Shown: positions 37,327 through 50,135, numbered from the stretch's first letter. The stretch is DNA of 64,000 nt from Allomyces macrogynus ATCC 38327 (GCA_000151295.1 GG745338.1:998682-1062681), one strand, 5' to 3'. Made by a program: numbers and translations. Notes: a model not told the origin generated them from the letters alone.

Positions 37327-38365
37327 GGCCGAGTAGTGTTTGGGCAGATGCGGCCGGATGTGGTTGGACGTGCGGGCGAGAGCGAGCGACGGTTGGCGTC
37401 GGGCTGGGCTTGGGCGATGGGTCACGGCAAAGTGGGTGGGGACGACGACGACGATTGTGAATCGTGCGGTGCAGCATGCTGTGGCGAAATGGAGCGTCAG
37501 GGAGAGCGTCGATTGTTGGTGGTGAGAGAGGCGAACAGACCCACCAACTGACCAGACTCAAGCATCCATGGGCAACCACTGGCAACCACACCTGGACTTG
37601 ACGAACGGCGGCGCGACGGCGGCGCGACGGCGGCGCGCGGCACGTCGCCCCTGGCACTCTCCTTCGCGACAACCAAGATCGATTAACCAAGATCGATTAA
37701 CCAAGAAGCATCATGTTGTCAAGAAAGATATGTGTCGTGGTAAGAAAAAGACCAAAGGTTTTGACGAGAAAAATGTGAATGGGGGGCGAGCTCGCACTTG
37801 GGGCGGGGCCAGCACGACGCTGTCGGCCATGAGGACCGACGCAATGATTGAGACGAGAACGAACAAGAAACAAGGCGCGAGGTGGGTGGGCACGGCACCG
37901 CTCCGTCCAACGACGACGCTCCGGGAACGCGAAGGGACGGGGAAGGCCGCCTGCACTCTACCAGCGCAAACAAACGCAAACGAGAACGAGAGAGAGAAAG
38001 GTCATGATCCAGATGGCGCCGAGAACGGACGGGCACGGACAGAGCCGATGAACAAAACGACACGACGACGACCTTGGCTCAAATGACGACTTGGGATCAG
38101 GTACGAGGGCTTGACGGTGGGTGTCCGAGGGCAGTGCGTGCGCGGTCGACGCGGAGCTCGAGGGTCGAACGAACGCGAGCGAATAGAGGCGCTTGATGTG
38201 GTTGTGGCGTGCGCCCATGTCCTCACCCTTGCCGACGTGGCCGTCGTCCAGTGGCTCCTCCATGGGAACGCCCACCATCATTTACCGACTCGCATCCACT
38301 CGCGGCAGGCACGGCGCCCCAATCCGCTGCTGACCCGCGCGCCGACTGCCGGCCACACCGCGCCA
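37327..38365. other. Intergenic between the TPT-family carrier and NudE
   Basis: About 1 kb with no supported gene. It includes the upstream region of the TPT-family carrier, a GGCGGCGCGAC-type repeat near 37610-37640 and a 14-bp repeat at 37671-37705. Confidence 0.45.
37671..37705. repeat. 14-bp tandem repeat, 2.5 copies
   Basis: Unit AACCAAGATCGATT twice in full, then AACCAAG. It sits in the intergenic region upstream of the TPT-family carrier. Confidence 0.9.
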
Positions 38366-39487
38366 TCACGCGCGCGACAGCGCCGAAACGAGCGACGCCT
38401 TGCGCGACGCCGGCGGCGTGTTGGCGGGCGACGACGCGGCCGAGCTCGCGGCACTCGACGACGCCGACCGCGTCGCGGTCGTGGCCGAGATGAGCGACCC
38501 GAGACGGCCCTTGATGCGGCCAAGCACTTGCGTGACCATCGACGTCGACTCGGACCCGCGGCGCGCCGCCTGCCGCTTGCGCTGCTGCTGGTACTGCTGC
38601 CGTGAGAGCGACGCGCGCGGCGTGGGTGTCTGCGGACCGGTCGCATCGGGCATGGCGACCGACTTGGTCGAAGCCGCCGACGAAATGACCATGGCATCGA
38701 TGGTCGGTTCGACAGAGTCGGCACGCGTCGGCGTGTGCGGCGGGGTCACGGGCTCCACGGCCATCGGGACCGCGGGAGTCATCGGTTGCGGCTGCTGCTC
38801 TTGCGGCTGCGGATGAGCCTGCATCTGGGCCTGCTGGTTGGCCCCTTCCTCGGTCTGGCCATCGTCGTGCACAGACGGGCACGGAGACGGGAGCGTGTGG
38901 TCGGGCGCATTGCGCGCGGCTGTGGCGGCGGCAACAGTCGAGCGCACGTCGAGCTCCTCGCGCAGATCGCGCAGCTCGTCGCGGAGACGCTGGGTGTCCT
39001 CCATGTCGCGTGCGGTCAGGGCCTCGAGTTCCGTCTCAAGCACGACATTCAGTTCGAGCAGACGGTTGAACCGGCCTTCGAGATCAGCGAGCGACGACTC
39101 GAGTTCGCGCTTACGGCGCGAGAGGGCATCATTCTCGTGTTCGAGCTCGGTAGTATGCGTGCGCGCCTGCGCGAGCTGCGTGTGCGCCGCATCGAGCGAG
39201 GCCTGCAGGTGCTCGACGGTCGCCGTTGCGTCACGGACAGCGGCCGCGTGCCGGTCGCGCGCGGCGGCAAGGTCGGATGTGAGCCGCGCGTTCTGCTTGG
39301 CCAGGTCCTGCTTGGTGGCCTCGAGACGGCCAACTTCAGCCTCGAGCTCGGCCTCGTACTCGTGCGAGTCGGCCTGGAACTCGCGCAGCTCGGCCTCCTT
39401 GGCGCGCAGCTGCGCGTGCAGGTCGGCAATGTGCGCGGCGAGGTCGGCCTCGGTGGCGGCGCGCGGCGGGAGCACGTCGACGTCCAT
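38366..39487 (-). CDS. NudE/NDE1-NDEL1 coiled-coil dynein regulator
   Basis: A single-exon 373-residue frame from MDVDVLPPRA. Residues about 12-180 form a near-continuous coiled coil. It contains family words of NudE/NDEL1: LREFQADSHEYEAELEAEV, then ELEHENDALSRRKRELESSL, LEGRFNRLLELNVVLETEL and QRLRDELRDLREEL. NudE homologues bind LIS1 and dynein to control nuclear migration and spindle function. The C-terminal half is Pro/Gln/Ser/Thr rich and probably disordered, with a GRIKGRLGSLIS patch near the end. An upstream in-frame ATG at 39571 would add 28 unconserved residues. Confidence 0.88.
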   Translation of the reverse strand: MDVDVLPPRAATEADLAAHIADLHAQLRAKEAELREFQADSHEYEAELEAEVGRLEATKQDLAKQNARLTSDLAAARDRHAAAVRDATATVEHLQASLDAAHTQLAQARTHTTELEHENDALSRRKRELESSLADLEGRFNRLLELNVVLETELEALTARDMEDTQRLRDELRDLREELDVRSTVAAATAARNAPDHTLPSPCPSVHDDGQTEEGANQQAQMQAHPQPQEQQPQPMTPAVPMAVEPVTPPHTPTRADSVEPTIDAMVISSAASTKSVAMPDATGPQTPTPRASLSRQQYQQQRKRQAARRGSESTSMVTQVLGRIKGRLGSLISATTATRSASSSAASSAASSPANTPPASRKASLVSALSRA

Positions 39488-40117
39488 GCTGGCGCGCGAA
39501 TGCGGGTGGTTGCGGTAGGGATCGGTTGGTGGGGGTGCGCCTTGGCCAAAATGGCGGGCGGAAGGAAGCAAACGAGTGTCGCGGTGTGCTTTTCTCTTAT
39601 GCGTGCCGTGGAAGATGGCTCTCGAGTCGAGTCGGTGGCAGCCCCGGTCCCTTGCACGCGCCTGCCATCCTCATCGCACGCACGTGTCTCCTGCAGCAAC
39701 AGAACTCCCCCTCGCGCTTGTTCATGCGCAGCATCCGTGCACCGCTTGCCCGACGTTTCAAAGCCGTGCCGCACCGGCCGACGGCCGGCACGTCTTGCTG
39801 TCGAAGTGGCTGGGAGAGGATGGCCGACCACGTCAATCGGTTTGACTCGATCCCACGCCCGCTTCGATGTGGCGCTCCTCCGCCATGACCAAACGCGAAG
39901 CGAAGCGATTCGCCAACGCCGCCGCGACGACGGAGACAGCAGCGACGCGCCGCAGCACTCGACACCATGGCCCGCACGGCGAGGAACGGTTCAAAATTGA
40001 CCGTGTCGCCAGGACCCACGCTCTCTCCCGGCCAGGAATCGTCGACCAACTCGGCGGCCGCTCTCGACACGAGCTTGATGACCATTGCGCCCTGGACCGC
40101 CGCCAAGAACACCAGCC
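39488..40117. other. Divergent region between NudE and F-box gene A
   Basis: NudE (-) and F-box copy A (+) start 630 bases apart and diverge. No supported gene; the promoters of both should be here. Confidence 0.4.
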
Positions 40118-42700
40118 ATGCGCGAACCCGGTGCACCCGTTCTTGAATGCGCCGCTAGTCGTTGTGCCGACCCGCCTGTCGCTGATCCAGCCAATCCCGC
40201 CGCGCTCTCCGCTCACCTGGCCTTGTGCCTGACCGACATCCTCGCCCTCATCTTCCCGTACCTGGCCACCGACCCCGTCGCGCTCTTCCGCTCGAGCCAT
40301 GTCTGCCGCGCATGGCGCTCCATCATCATGGACTCGCACGCGGCCCTTCTCTGGCCGGCCGCGTACCACCAGCTGCCGGGCCTCCAATGCAACGACCCGC
40401 CGTTCGAGGGCGAGCTGTCCTGGCAGCGGTACCGTTGGCTCACGCTCGCAGCCGCGATCCGCGATCCGAGCGACTGGCAAGGGATTGCACAGCTCGGTGC
40501 TCAGCTCGCGGAAACGAGTGTGCCGGACGAGCACTTGGTTCGGCTCGAGCAGGTGCATGCGGTTCGGGAGTATGTGCCTGTTGGGGAGGTGGTTGCGCGG
40601 TGCCCGCATTTCCTGGGCGTGTGCGATCACGCGGGGGCGATCGAGGACGAGGATGACGGTCCGCGTGAGCCGTTGGTCGCGGTGTCGGAGAGTTGCGTTG
40701 TGTTTGAAGCACAGATGAGTGCGTTTCTCGTGCCATTTTGAGGGGAAGAGCGTGCCTTGAATGGAGATGCTGACACGGGGCCGTTAAATCGCCGCGTAGC
40801 GGGCCATTTGGGCGAACTGCAGACGCGATCAGTGCTTCAAGTCCAGCCATTTTCGTCCTCGATCACGGCCGCTGGCCCTCCACCCCACGAACCGTTCCTG
40901 ATTCACGGCTCCCCGGACCTCGTCGAGGAAATCGACGTTGACGGCGCCCTGACCGCAAGCCGCGACCCCTTCTTCAAGTCGACGGGCGTCACCGCATCCC
41001 GATGGATGTGGGCGCAGTCGGCCTCGCACATCGACCTCTACCCGCAGCTCACGGCCAACTTGCGCATCCGCGTCACGCACGCCGACCAGCTGCGCATTCT
41101 CAGGACGTCGTGTTGCGACAACTGGCTCGTTGTTCTCTACCGCATCCCGCTCGACTGGTCCATTTCGCTTGCGTCCGACCCGGACGTGCCCTGGCGCCAC
41201 GAGGATAACCCGGTCCACGTGGCCACGCCGTGCATTTTGGCCGTGTACGACTTGCGCGACGTGGAGCTGCCGCACGTTGAGCTCGACCGGTGTTTGCGGC
41301 TCGACGCGAGCGACGTCGGGATCACGCAGTGCGCGGCGGTATGGGTGCCGTACGAGCATGGGTTGATGCATACGATTGTTGACCCGGACGCGGCGCACCC
41401 GTTCGCCGTGACCGACCCGGACCCGTGGGCGTTCGATCTCGACAGCCACCAGCCGTGCCGCGAGTTGTTTAAGGTCGTCCTCAACGAGCAGGGCGACGAC
41501 CGGATCGTGGGCCAACGCCTCGTTGTCATCACCTTCGACGTTTCCGACCCTACCGCGTCCCCCACGCTCGTCGCGTGGCAGCCGTACGGCATCATCCCCA
41601 ACCACACGACCTACAGTGGAGGCGAGCCGTACTCGTTTGCTGAGAGCGGGACCTGCTGCAGTTTTCGCATGTGGCGGATATTCGGGCGCATTCTCATCGG
41701 GTCCACACGCGAGGGCATTTGTTGCCCACCGATTCAGTTCGCGCGCGACGATTCCGGACTCAATTGCACCGCGAAAATCGCGCCGGATCTGCACGCAGCG
41801 CTCACTACTGTCACTCGCGCCGGTTTCTTTGCCATCTCTGTTCTCTTGCGCGAATCGCTCCTGCGCGCGTTCCACTTTAACGATGACTGGGAACACGTGC
41901 TTGAGCGGTACCTCGCGCACCTGTGCGGCCACGACCCCGTGCTCGCCGCGCAGTACGATCTGCGGTCCGCCGAAGTTGCCTACCTCCGCACCCACTTCTC
42001 TCCCGGCACGAACCTCGCCACCCTCTCGCACCTCGTCCGCCCGACTCCACTCCATGCGCTCGCGCACCTCCCACGGCTGCCGCGCCAGGGCACGTGGTAC
42101 CGTGTCGTGTCGATGCACTGGACGCGGCAAGACCGGCTCGTGGTCGTGTCGCGCGCGTCGCCCGTGCAGACGCCGGTCGCGACGTCGAGCACTGCCGAGC
42201 ATACGGCGATGACGCGGTACGGGGTGCGGGTGGAGGTGTGGGATGTCGCCGGGATGTGTTTGGTGAAGCGCGTGGAATTGCCGAGGACGACCGAGTTTGT
42301 GCTCGGTTCGGGCGTGCCGAATCCGGCGTGGGGGATGGTAGGCGACAATGTGCGTGGTGGACCGGCGCCGGCGCTTGCATCAGCTCCCGTCCAAGATCTC
42401 GACGATGCCGCGGACCGGAACTTGCTCCTGCCGCCGTGGCGCGGGGAGGGTGGGGCCGGTGGGCCATGGGACGACGCGTGGGTGCTCGACGTGCTCGCGC
42501 AGAGTGTGGATGTGAGGAGGGAGGATGCTGACGATGAGGATGGGGCGGTGAGGTCCGTGTATTCGCCGGGTACGGTCCTACACGTCGTGCCGACGTGTGT
42601 GGGGATCGTGGTCGTGCGGAGTCTCGGGCCGATGCGCGGCGCCGCCGTGGAAATGTGGCGGTATGGTCGACCGCGCGCGTCGTTGGAGGGTGGATTGTAA
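40118..42700 (+). CDS. F-box protein, lineage-specific family, copy A
   Basis: Two exons (40118-40718, 40800-42700) join into 833 residues. Exon 1 carries an F-box: LTDILALIFPYLATDPVALF, then SHVCRAWRSIIMDSHAALLW. Exon 2 is a long domain of about 630 residues with no recognised fold. It is shared with copies B and [49 protein letters not shown], then LLRAFHFN. F-box proteins recruit substrates to SCF ubiquitin ligases through Skp1; the long exon 2 part would be the substrate-binding side, by inference. Its WD/Kelch-like spacing of short beta blocks suggests a propeller, but I cannot show repeats. The phase-1 intron (donor GTGCGT) is at the same position in all three copies. An in-frame ATG at 40085 is an alternative start. 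Confidence 0.75.
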
Positions 42701-43027
42701 ACTATTGCGGCTCGGGGGTGAGGTGGACAAGGGTGGGTATTGTCAGCAAAAAGGTGTAGAGAGCCGTGTATTTTGCAACGAAAATGTTCCGGATTTCTTC
42801 ACGAACGAGAAGGACCCGCGGCAATCACGGCAGCAAGACGGTGGGGCAGCCTTAGCCGGCATTTGGACCCGTTCAAGGGTGCTCGAGCGAGCGACGAAAC
42901 AAATGAAGGTGAGCGCGACTTGTGGCCGCGAGATTGCAAACATCATCGTGCTGATCACTTCCTGGGAACGCCACGACTTCGAAAAGTACACACGTTTATT
43001 CACTTGCATGCATGATCACCAAATCGA
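42701..43027. other. Convergent spacer
   Basis: 327 bases between the 3' ends of F-box copy A (+) and the LRR gene (-). Nothing recognised. Confidence 0.4.
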
Positions 43028-44968
43028 TCACTCGCCCTCATCAATCTTGGTCACGTCCGGCCAACGCAGGCGGCCCACGATCCCCAGCAGCCCTTCCTCG
43101 GCAAGATCCTTGCCATCCACCATATCAAACTTGGCGCGCATCGCGTCGAGAGGTACACCCAACTCCCCCGCCGACTCGGCCCACGTCCCCCCGCGCAAAT
43201 CGCGACTGACGATCCGCAACCGCCAATGATCTGGCCGGTCCGGAAAATGCTTGAGCAGCGCCTGCATCACGGCGGCTTTCCCGAAATACATTTCGATCGT
43301 GCGCAGCGACGATGGGAGCGCGCGGACCCACACGCCGTGGTCGGCGGTCGGGTTGTTGAACATGTGCACGGCCACGTTTCCGGCGACGCCGAGGTACTGC
43401 AGTTTGGGCGGGACTGGGACGGGCACGGCGTCGAGACAGTTGCCGCTGAGATCGAGGTGCCGCAGGCGCGGCGGCCAGGACTTGACGCCGGCAAAGTGAG
43501 CCATTGTCAGGTCGTTGTTGATGAGTAGCAGCGCCTCGAGCGTGGGTGGCAGGTACGGGAACAGGGCGATCGCGAGCTCGCTGGTGAGAAACGGGCCGCA
43601 AGACGAGAGGTCGAGCGAGAGCAGCGTCGAGGAGAGGCGCGGGCCGAGTGAAGTGAGGAAGCACTTGGCGCGGTCCGAGATATAGTAGTCCTATCCACCG
43701 GACATGAAATGTCAGTGAGCGCCCCGAAATGATGCGCTCGTCAACGTCAACGCATGTCACATACGGACCTCCAGGACGATGCACAGGTGCTCGCGCGTTA
43801 CTGGGGTCCGCGAGAGGACCTCCACCACAGGTTCAATCTACGTAAAACGATGGGCAGTGGTCAGAAGAAGCCGGATGGCAGTCCATGTGCTTGTCGCACC
43901 ACTCACCTCGCCTTCCCCGTCTCCGTCCTGGACCATCATATGAATACTGATCTCCAGTTGATCCACCTCGTCGGGCATGGCCTGCGCGAGCTGCCGAAGC
44001 TCCATTACTTCCGCGACCGTATCGATGGTCGACTCCACCTTGAGTTCTCGCAATCGGCCGCCGTTAGGCAGCGCCGCCACCGCCCGTGCGGCGGCACAAG
44101 GTGGGCCGTTCCCAAACGAGAAATATTGAAGTGACGCGAGCTCGGGCAGCGTCTCCGCGAGAGCTTGCGCAATCGCGACCCACCGGTCCTTGGGCTCGTC
44201 GTAGGTATCAATTCGAAACTCGACGAGCGACCGCGGCAAGGAGAGCGTGATCATGTCGAGCAGCGCGGCGAGCCGCTCGCCCGAATCAATCACCGAGAGC
44301 GACCGTAAATTGCGCGGTAGCTTGCCGTCGCCCACAAGAAAATCGGCAAAGATCGACTCGCGGTTCGGGGAAAAATCGTGCAAAACCAGTCGCTTCACGG
44401 ACGACGGGATGCGCGGGATCGGCGGCAAGTCGGGGCGCCACCGATGCCGTGCCGACCCAACCGTCAGTGTCTGGCACTGCTGCGGCGGCACGGAAAACGA
44501 TCCGGTGCGCTCGGCCTCGGTGCACTGGATCCGGCAGTGCCGAATCTGGTGCGGTGCGACGGGCAACAAGGTCCACTTGCGTGACGCGTCGATGACCGCC
44601 TGGTTCGTTCGTAGCCGGTCGGCTGTGCGCGCCGGAAGCACCAAGTACCATGGGCGTGGAGAATCGCTGGGCACCGGCTCGCTCCAAAACGTGCCGAGAG
44701 CCCCGACGGCGCCAACCGTGTTGCGATTGAGCTTGCCCCATTCGTTGCAGTCGTCGAGCACGACGAGGTAGGTCGCGCGGCGGACCGCAACGTGGACCGC
44801 CGTCGCGTACACGGCGGGCGATGTGAGCGCAAACTCGAGTACAGTTCGGCGGCCCGAGCGCGTCGTGACGTAGATCCAGTGGCACAGCGCTTCGAGAACC
44901 ACGTCCGGGAGCGCTTCGACGTGCATGGGCTGAGAACGCCGTGGGTTGATGAACATTGTCGACAGCAC
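43028..44968 (-). CDS. Leucine-rich-repeat protein, F-box/LRR-like
   Basis: Three exons (44968-43907, 43837-43769, 43690-43028) join into 597 residues. The N-terminus (ALPDVVLEALCHWIYV and a following alpha-helical stretch) resembles a degenerate F-box. The rest holds irregular leucine-rich repeats: IPSSVKRLVLHDFS, LPRNLRSLSVIDSG, LPRSLVEFRIDTYD, LASLQYFSFGN, LPPTLEALLLINND, then LRHLDLSGNCLDAVP and LPSSLRTIEMYFG. This architecture is common in expanded fungal LRR families, and many of them serve as ubiquitin-ligase receptors. No partner can be inferred. The two small introns carry GTGAGT and GTCCGT donors and close the frame exactly. Confidence 0.7.
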
Positions 44969-45690
44969 GACCCCGCCGTAAGCGACCGACCGGACATTGG
45001 GGGCACAGCGACCCGCAGGCGGCGCCTAATCAAAGTCGCGAATCGGCGAGCGCGGTCGGGACACAACGCGGTTGTGAAGCTGCGCCTGTGCCTCGGGTGC
45101 GTTGCATGTAACTGGTTCGGTGGCCGACCAGCTGGGTAGGTCGGGAGGTGACGTGAGAGCTGAGAGGTCTGGCCCGCGCCGAGACAATCGATCAATGACA
45201 GAGGTGAACGCACAGAGGTCTGGGTCCCGCTTGGGGGCCCGGGCTGGCATGGCTGGGGTGCCAGGCCGCCAGCAGCACCTGCCAACGCGAAGGGCCAGCA
45301 AACGCGAAGTGAAGAGCCAGCCGAGCACGACCAACATGACCGCGTCGACGTGAGGTGAGCGTTGAGGCAAGGACATGAGCTGTCGCTGGCGGCGCTTCAA
45401 GCATGACCCCTGCTGAGCAACGGTACAGAGAGGCACGACGCACCGAGGGGCACGAGGCATCAAGGGGCAAGGGGCAAGATGCATCAAGGGGCAAGAGGCA
45501 TTTTGTCTCCCTTGGTGCCCTTTACGTTTCAAGGAAAACAAACGCGATCCGATTGGCCAGCGGATGCCCTTCTGAGCGTTTCGATTGGCTGCGCCAAGCT
45601 GGGAGATGATTAGAGACCTCAGGCAAAGTCCCGAGACGAGATTTTTCTCGAGGTTTAGACATCCCCTGCTTGGATTCAATTGTCCACGTG
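44969..45690. other. Upstream of LRR gene, up to the second CpG-poor island
   Basis: No supported gene. An 828-base minus-strand ORF (45026-45853) crosses this stretch and the island boundary, which argues against it being real. It contains a 15-bp direct repeat. Confidence 0.4.
45458..45495. repeat. Direct repeat GCATCAAGGGGCAAG, two copies
   Basis: Copies at 45458-45472 and 45481-45495, spaced 23 bases start to start, embedded in AAGGGGCA-rich sequence close to the edge of island 2. Confidence 0.85.
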
Positions 45691-48600
45691 GAAACTTGAA
45701 AAAGGGAGCCCCACATATTTTACACAAGGTGAGTGGCTGTGATGCAGATCGCTCCAGTTGCAATCCATCTGTGCAGTCCTTGCCATTGCTCGCCACCAGT
45801 GGCCTGGCCGCGCCACCATTGTGCATGCATTGCTTAGTGAAGTGCACAGACAAACCAGCACAGTAGCTGGTGGCATGAGCACAAGCAGGTCAGGCACTGT
45901 GTGCTCAATCATGGCAGCCTCTGCAAATCCGTCTGGCAGCCCTGGCATGGAGAGTGCATGTTGTGCACCTGTTGCACTTGCTCTGGCAATGCCACAATGT
46001 TGCCACGACCGCCATAAAGATGCCAGCAGTTGAGCTGAGGTGGACAACACATGGACACATGAAGTGCCTTGGCAAAGTGCAGGCATGTCAGGGCCAGTAG
46101 CACCAAAGTGGATCCATCTTTTTGCTTCACAAAAACCTCAGGTTGGTGTCACTGCAACCAGAGGGATAGTTCAGGTCCTGTGTTGGCATTCCTGAGAAAA
46201 AAAATATCTGTGAGACGTCTCATAGAGATGGGCCATAATGTTGCTTTTCACAGGCCACACAGAAACCTCATCCCCAGATTTTGCTAAAGGTTTCTATTGG
46301 TGGAGTCTTCCACAGGATCTGTAATTTTGTGGGTGATGGCAATGTCAGCACTGGCAGCAGGTCACTAGCATTGAGTGCAATGGTGTTGGCATCTGTGCAG
46401 TGGAAAGCACACAGTGGGCACAGTTCTGGAATGTTTGAACAATGAGTGGGCACCAAGTGCCCCTAGCCTGCTGGCGTCAACTTCCAGCAACATGTCAGGA
46501 TATGCCAGGTTTTGTCTGTAGCACCACATCAAATGTGGGTTGGTTGCTCCTCCATGTGCTTGAGACTGTCTCCACTGTCTCCCCTGACAGTCATGGCAAT
46601 GATGTGACAACTGCTGTATGACAATGAAGGGCCACCAAGCACATGCAATCATGGCCAACCAACTTTAGCACACAACTGATGCAGCCAGCAAGCTGTTATG
46701 TGTGGGGTAGCAGGCACTTGTGATGCTCCTGCAGTTCCAGGGCTACTGCCACTGTGGTTTCAAGGACCCACAGTCACTGTTGCCAAATCAGTGCTGCAGT
46801 CATATGAGTGCTGCCATGGTGTGGCTGCTTTGCACACCACTGCTGCCACCATGCCAGAACCAATGTGGATTCTGTTGTGTGTGCTGTTGGTGCCATTTGT
46901 CTTTGCTGGTATTATGGTGAACCTGCCAATCAGGAATGTGCTGCTTTTCTCCTTTAATTCTTGCACATGCTGCACAGTGTGTCTTGATTTATTACTGTTT
47001 ATGCCTGTTTTGTGCACAACAAGCTGTTGCTCATGCTTTTGTGTTCAGCAGCAGTCATGGCTCACAACAGTGAAACAATGTGTTTTCACTCACTTTTTTG
47101 TTTGGCTTACCTGGCTGTTGGTGCAGTTGCGAACTGGTTTCATGTTCTTTTGCTGCTTTCTGCTTACAGGAGTTGCAGCCAACTGAAGAAGCTAATCATG
47201 CTTGACCTTCTGCTCAGCTTGCTGCAGTCTTAATGATGCAAATCTGATCCTCATTTGTGGTACAGTTCAAGCTGCACACTCCAAGTCAGAAGACGTTAGA
47301 GTGAAGAGTGGCAGGCGTGGTGGCAGCATCAAAGTCGCTTTGCAGCTGGCCATGCTCAGCCCACCACCACCTTGCTCAGCCTGCAACAGCAGCACTGTAG
47401 TGCAGAGCAGCCAAGGAAATGGTGACGCCAGGATGTAAAATGGCACAATGCCTGCATGCTCAAGACCCCTACCAACCAACACATCTTCTCCTCCACTCTC
47501 CCTCCTCCAACCAGCAACCAGCAATATGACATGGGGCATCCTCATGATTGAAGGATTTCTTGCCCACCCTCTTGATGATGTGTGCCACAGGGGCAGGGTA
47601 GCAATATCCATGCCCACCATAATGTTATGACATACACTCCTCCCCACCCCAACACGCCTGAGCCTACACATGCGACTGGGCCTGTGACTGAAGTGTGGTT
47701 TACATTTTGGGGTGAAGGTCAGGTGCCCTTTCTGCACCAGCAAGTGTTTCACTTTCATGCTCTCTTTGAATGAACATGGGGCTGTTTGTTGCCTGATGGT
47801 TGGGTTGGCACTGGTGTATTCCAACTGAGCGTCTCTGGCCATTAATTTCCTGCTTCCAAGTGGGTGACCTGATATGGGTCATGGGCGACCTGACTGGCAC
47901 CTCAATGTGGACTCACTCTGCCATGTTGCTACCACCCTCTCATCCTGTCATCTCTATCATCTCTCTACTGCTCCCATTCCATATCATTCTCCATCACATC
48001 CTCTTCCTACTCCACCTGAGTTGATTGCATGCTCTGCCTGTTGTGATATAAGGACACAAAATCCACAGAAAGAATACATTGAGAAGAAGTAGCAGAGTCT
48101 GGATTTCTTCCCACACACTACATTGACAGTCTGTAAATTGATTGTCTGTAAATTGATTGTCTGTAAATTGATTGTCTGCAAATTGATTGACTGTAAATTG
48201 ATTGACTGTAAATTGATCGTTTGTATTGTGGTTTTGGTGGAGCCTTTCCCACTTGGTTTTTCAAGACCCTTTCTTCACCCAACCATCGTGACCAGTCTGC
48301 TGACGGCCCCTTGTGACCACCCGCCAAACCAATCAGCGCGCTCAGCCGGCTCTCGACCGACCAACGTCCAAACAACGTCCAACAAACGACTGCAAGTCAC
48401 GCCTTGGACTGTGACCACCTCAACTGACTGCATCGCTGACCGCAACATCAAGCGGATCCTCTGCCACTGATCATTGTCAATACCGTTGCACGACCCCTTG
48501 CAAAGTGACTGCACCACCCTCCTGCATCATGATGCCAACTGGCCCCACACAACCCAGCACTGCTGTGGCCACCAATCCAGCAGCTGCCTCACTCCACAGT

Positions 48601-49189
48601 CTCCTACCAGCTCCTCCACCCGCCACACTGCCACAACCTGGCTCGCCTCGCCGTCTCCAAGACGCCACAGTCATGCCAGTGACCACCATGCCCACAACTG
48701 CATTTGGCACCCCTTGGAGTGCTGTGTCTCCATCCAACTTGATGGGCGGCCAACCAGTTGCTGTACTCACGCATGTGATGCACCCACCACTGCCACCACT
48801 GTCGGGTTTTGGTTGAGAGTTGCTAGTCACAGCAGCTTGTCAAAAAGTGATTGACAATGGGTGTGAGGTGAGCTGATCATGCACAATGACGCATGTTGAA
48901 CTTTGACATGGTGAGGTGTGGTGGCAAGCCACACATTGGTGAAGGCTCTGGCAAAGCTGGCTCAGCATCTGGGTGGGAAAATTTGGTCCAAAATGACAAT
49001 ACATTGATCGCCCAATGGCAGTGAATTTTTGGCGTTGCGTTCAGCAAAGTGAGAGCGAATGGTTTGCCATGGATGAAAGCAGTGACATGCTGCTGGAAAC
49101 CATCTGTCACACCACAGTCCATCACAGCCTGCTCCTGACTTTGACAGCTTTGACATGAGCCGAGCCCCTGCAAAAAGTCGCGCTCCCCC
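45691..49189. mobile_element. CpG-depleted island 2, probable old transposable-element sequence
   Basis: Same signature as island 1: one CpG in 46381-46680, abundant TpG/CpA, codon use unlike flanking genes, and no long coherent reading frame. A hydrophobic T-rich ORF at 46698-47186 is probably an artefact of composition. About 48,230-48,480 is locally richer in CpG, so the island may be composite. The right side runs into the assembly gap at 49190, as expected if the gap is repeat-caused. No terminal repeats or transposase motifs recognised. Confidence 0.45.
48128..48215. repeat. 15-bp tandem repeat, about 5.9 copies
   Basis: Unit ATTGTCTGTAAATTG repeated head to tail with few changes (ATTGACTGTAAATTG in the last two copies, TCTGCAAATTG in one). 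It lies within island 2 and is divisible by three, so it stays open in frame, but it is not convincingly coding. Confidence 0.95.
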
Positions 49190-50135
49190 NNNNNNNNNNN
49201 NNNNNNNNNNNNNNNNNNNNNNNNNNNNNNNNNNNNNNNNNNNNNNNNNNNNNNNNNNNNNNNNNNNNNNNNNNNNNNNNNNNNNNNNNNNNNNNNNNNN
49301 NNNNNNNNNNNNNNNNNNNNNNNNNNNNNNNNNNNNNNNNNNNNNNNNNNNNNNNNNNNNNNNNNNNNNNNNNNNNNNNNNNNNNNNNNNNNNNNNNNNN
49401 NNNNNNNNNNNNNNNNNNNNNNNNNNNNNNNNNNNNNNNNNNNNNNNNNNNNNNNNNNNNNNNNNNNNNNNNNNNNNNNNNNNNNNNNNNNNNNNNNNNN
49501 NNNNNNNNNNNNNNNNNNNNNNNNNNNNNNNNNNNNNNNNNNNNNNNNNNNNNNNNNNNNNNNNNNNNNNNNNNNNNNNNNNNNNNNNNNNNNNNNNNNN
49601 NNNNNNNNNNNNNNNNNNNNNNNNNNNNNNNNNNNNNNNNNNNNNNNNNNNNNNNNNNNNNNNNNNNNNNNNNNNNNNNNNNNNNNNNNNNNNNNNNNNN
49701 NNNNNNNNNNNNNNNNNNNNNNNNNNNNNNNNNNNNNNNNNNNNNNNNNNNNNNNNNNNNNNNNNNNNNNNNNNNNNNNNNNNNNNNNNNNNNNNNNNNN
49801 NNNNNNNNNNNNNNNNNNNNNNNNNNNNNNNNNNNNNNNNNNNNNNNNNNNNNNNNNNNNNNNNNNNNNNNNNNNNNNNNNNNNNNNNNNNNNNNNNNNN
49901 NNNNNNNNNNNNNNNNNNNNNNNNNNNNNNNNNNNNNNNNNNNNNNNNNNNNNNNNNNNNNNNNNNNNNNNNNNNNNNNNNNNNNNNNNNNNNNNNNNNN
50001 NNNNNNNNNNNNNNNNNNNNNNNNNNNNNNNNNNNNNNNNNNNNNNNNNNNNNNNNNNNNNNNNNNNNNNNNNNNNNNNNNNNNNNNNNNNNNNNNNNNN
50101 NNNNNNNNNNNNNNNNNNNNNNNNNNNNNNNNNNN
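49190..50135. other. Assembly gap (946 N)
   Basis: An unbroken run of N. ORFs reported across it have no meaning. Confidence 1.

Noticed and set aside
45026..45853. 275-codon minus-strand ORF
   Set aside because: It crosses the compositional boundary of island 2 and includes simple direct repeats; no recognisable domain.
46698..47186. Hydrophobic Cys/Phe/Leu-rich ORF that could be a membrane protein
   Set aside because: It lies in T-rich, CpG-depleted DNA, where translation gives Phe/Leu/Cys by composition alone.
48128..48215. Possible CRISPR-like array
   Set aside because: Units are only 15 bp, directly adjacent without spacers, in a eukaryotic genome: a plain minisatellite.
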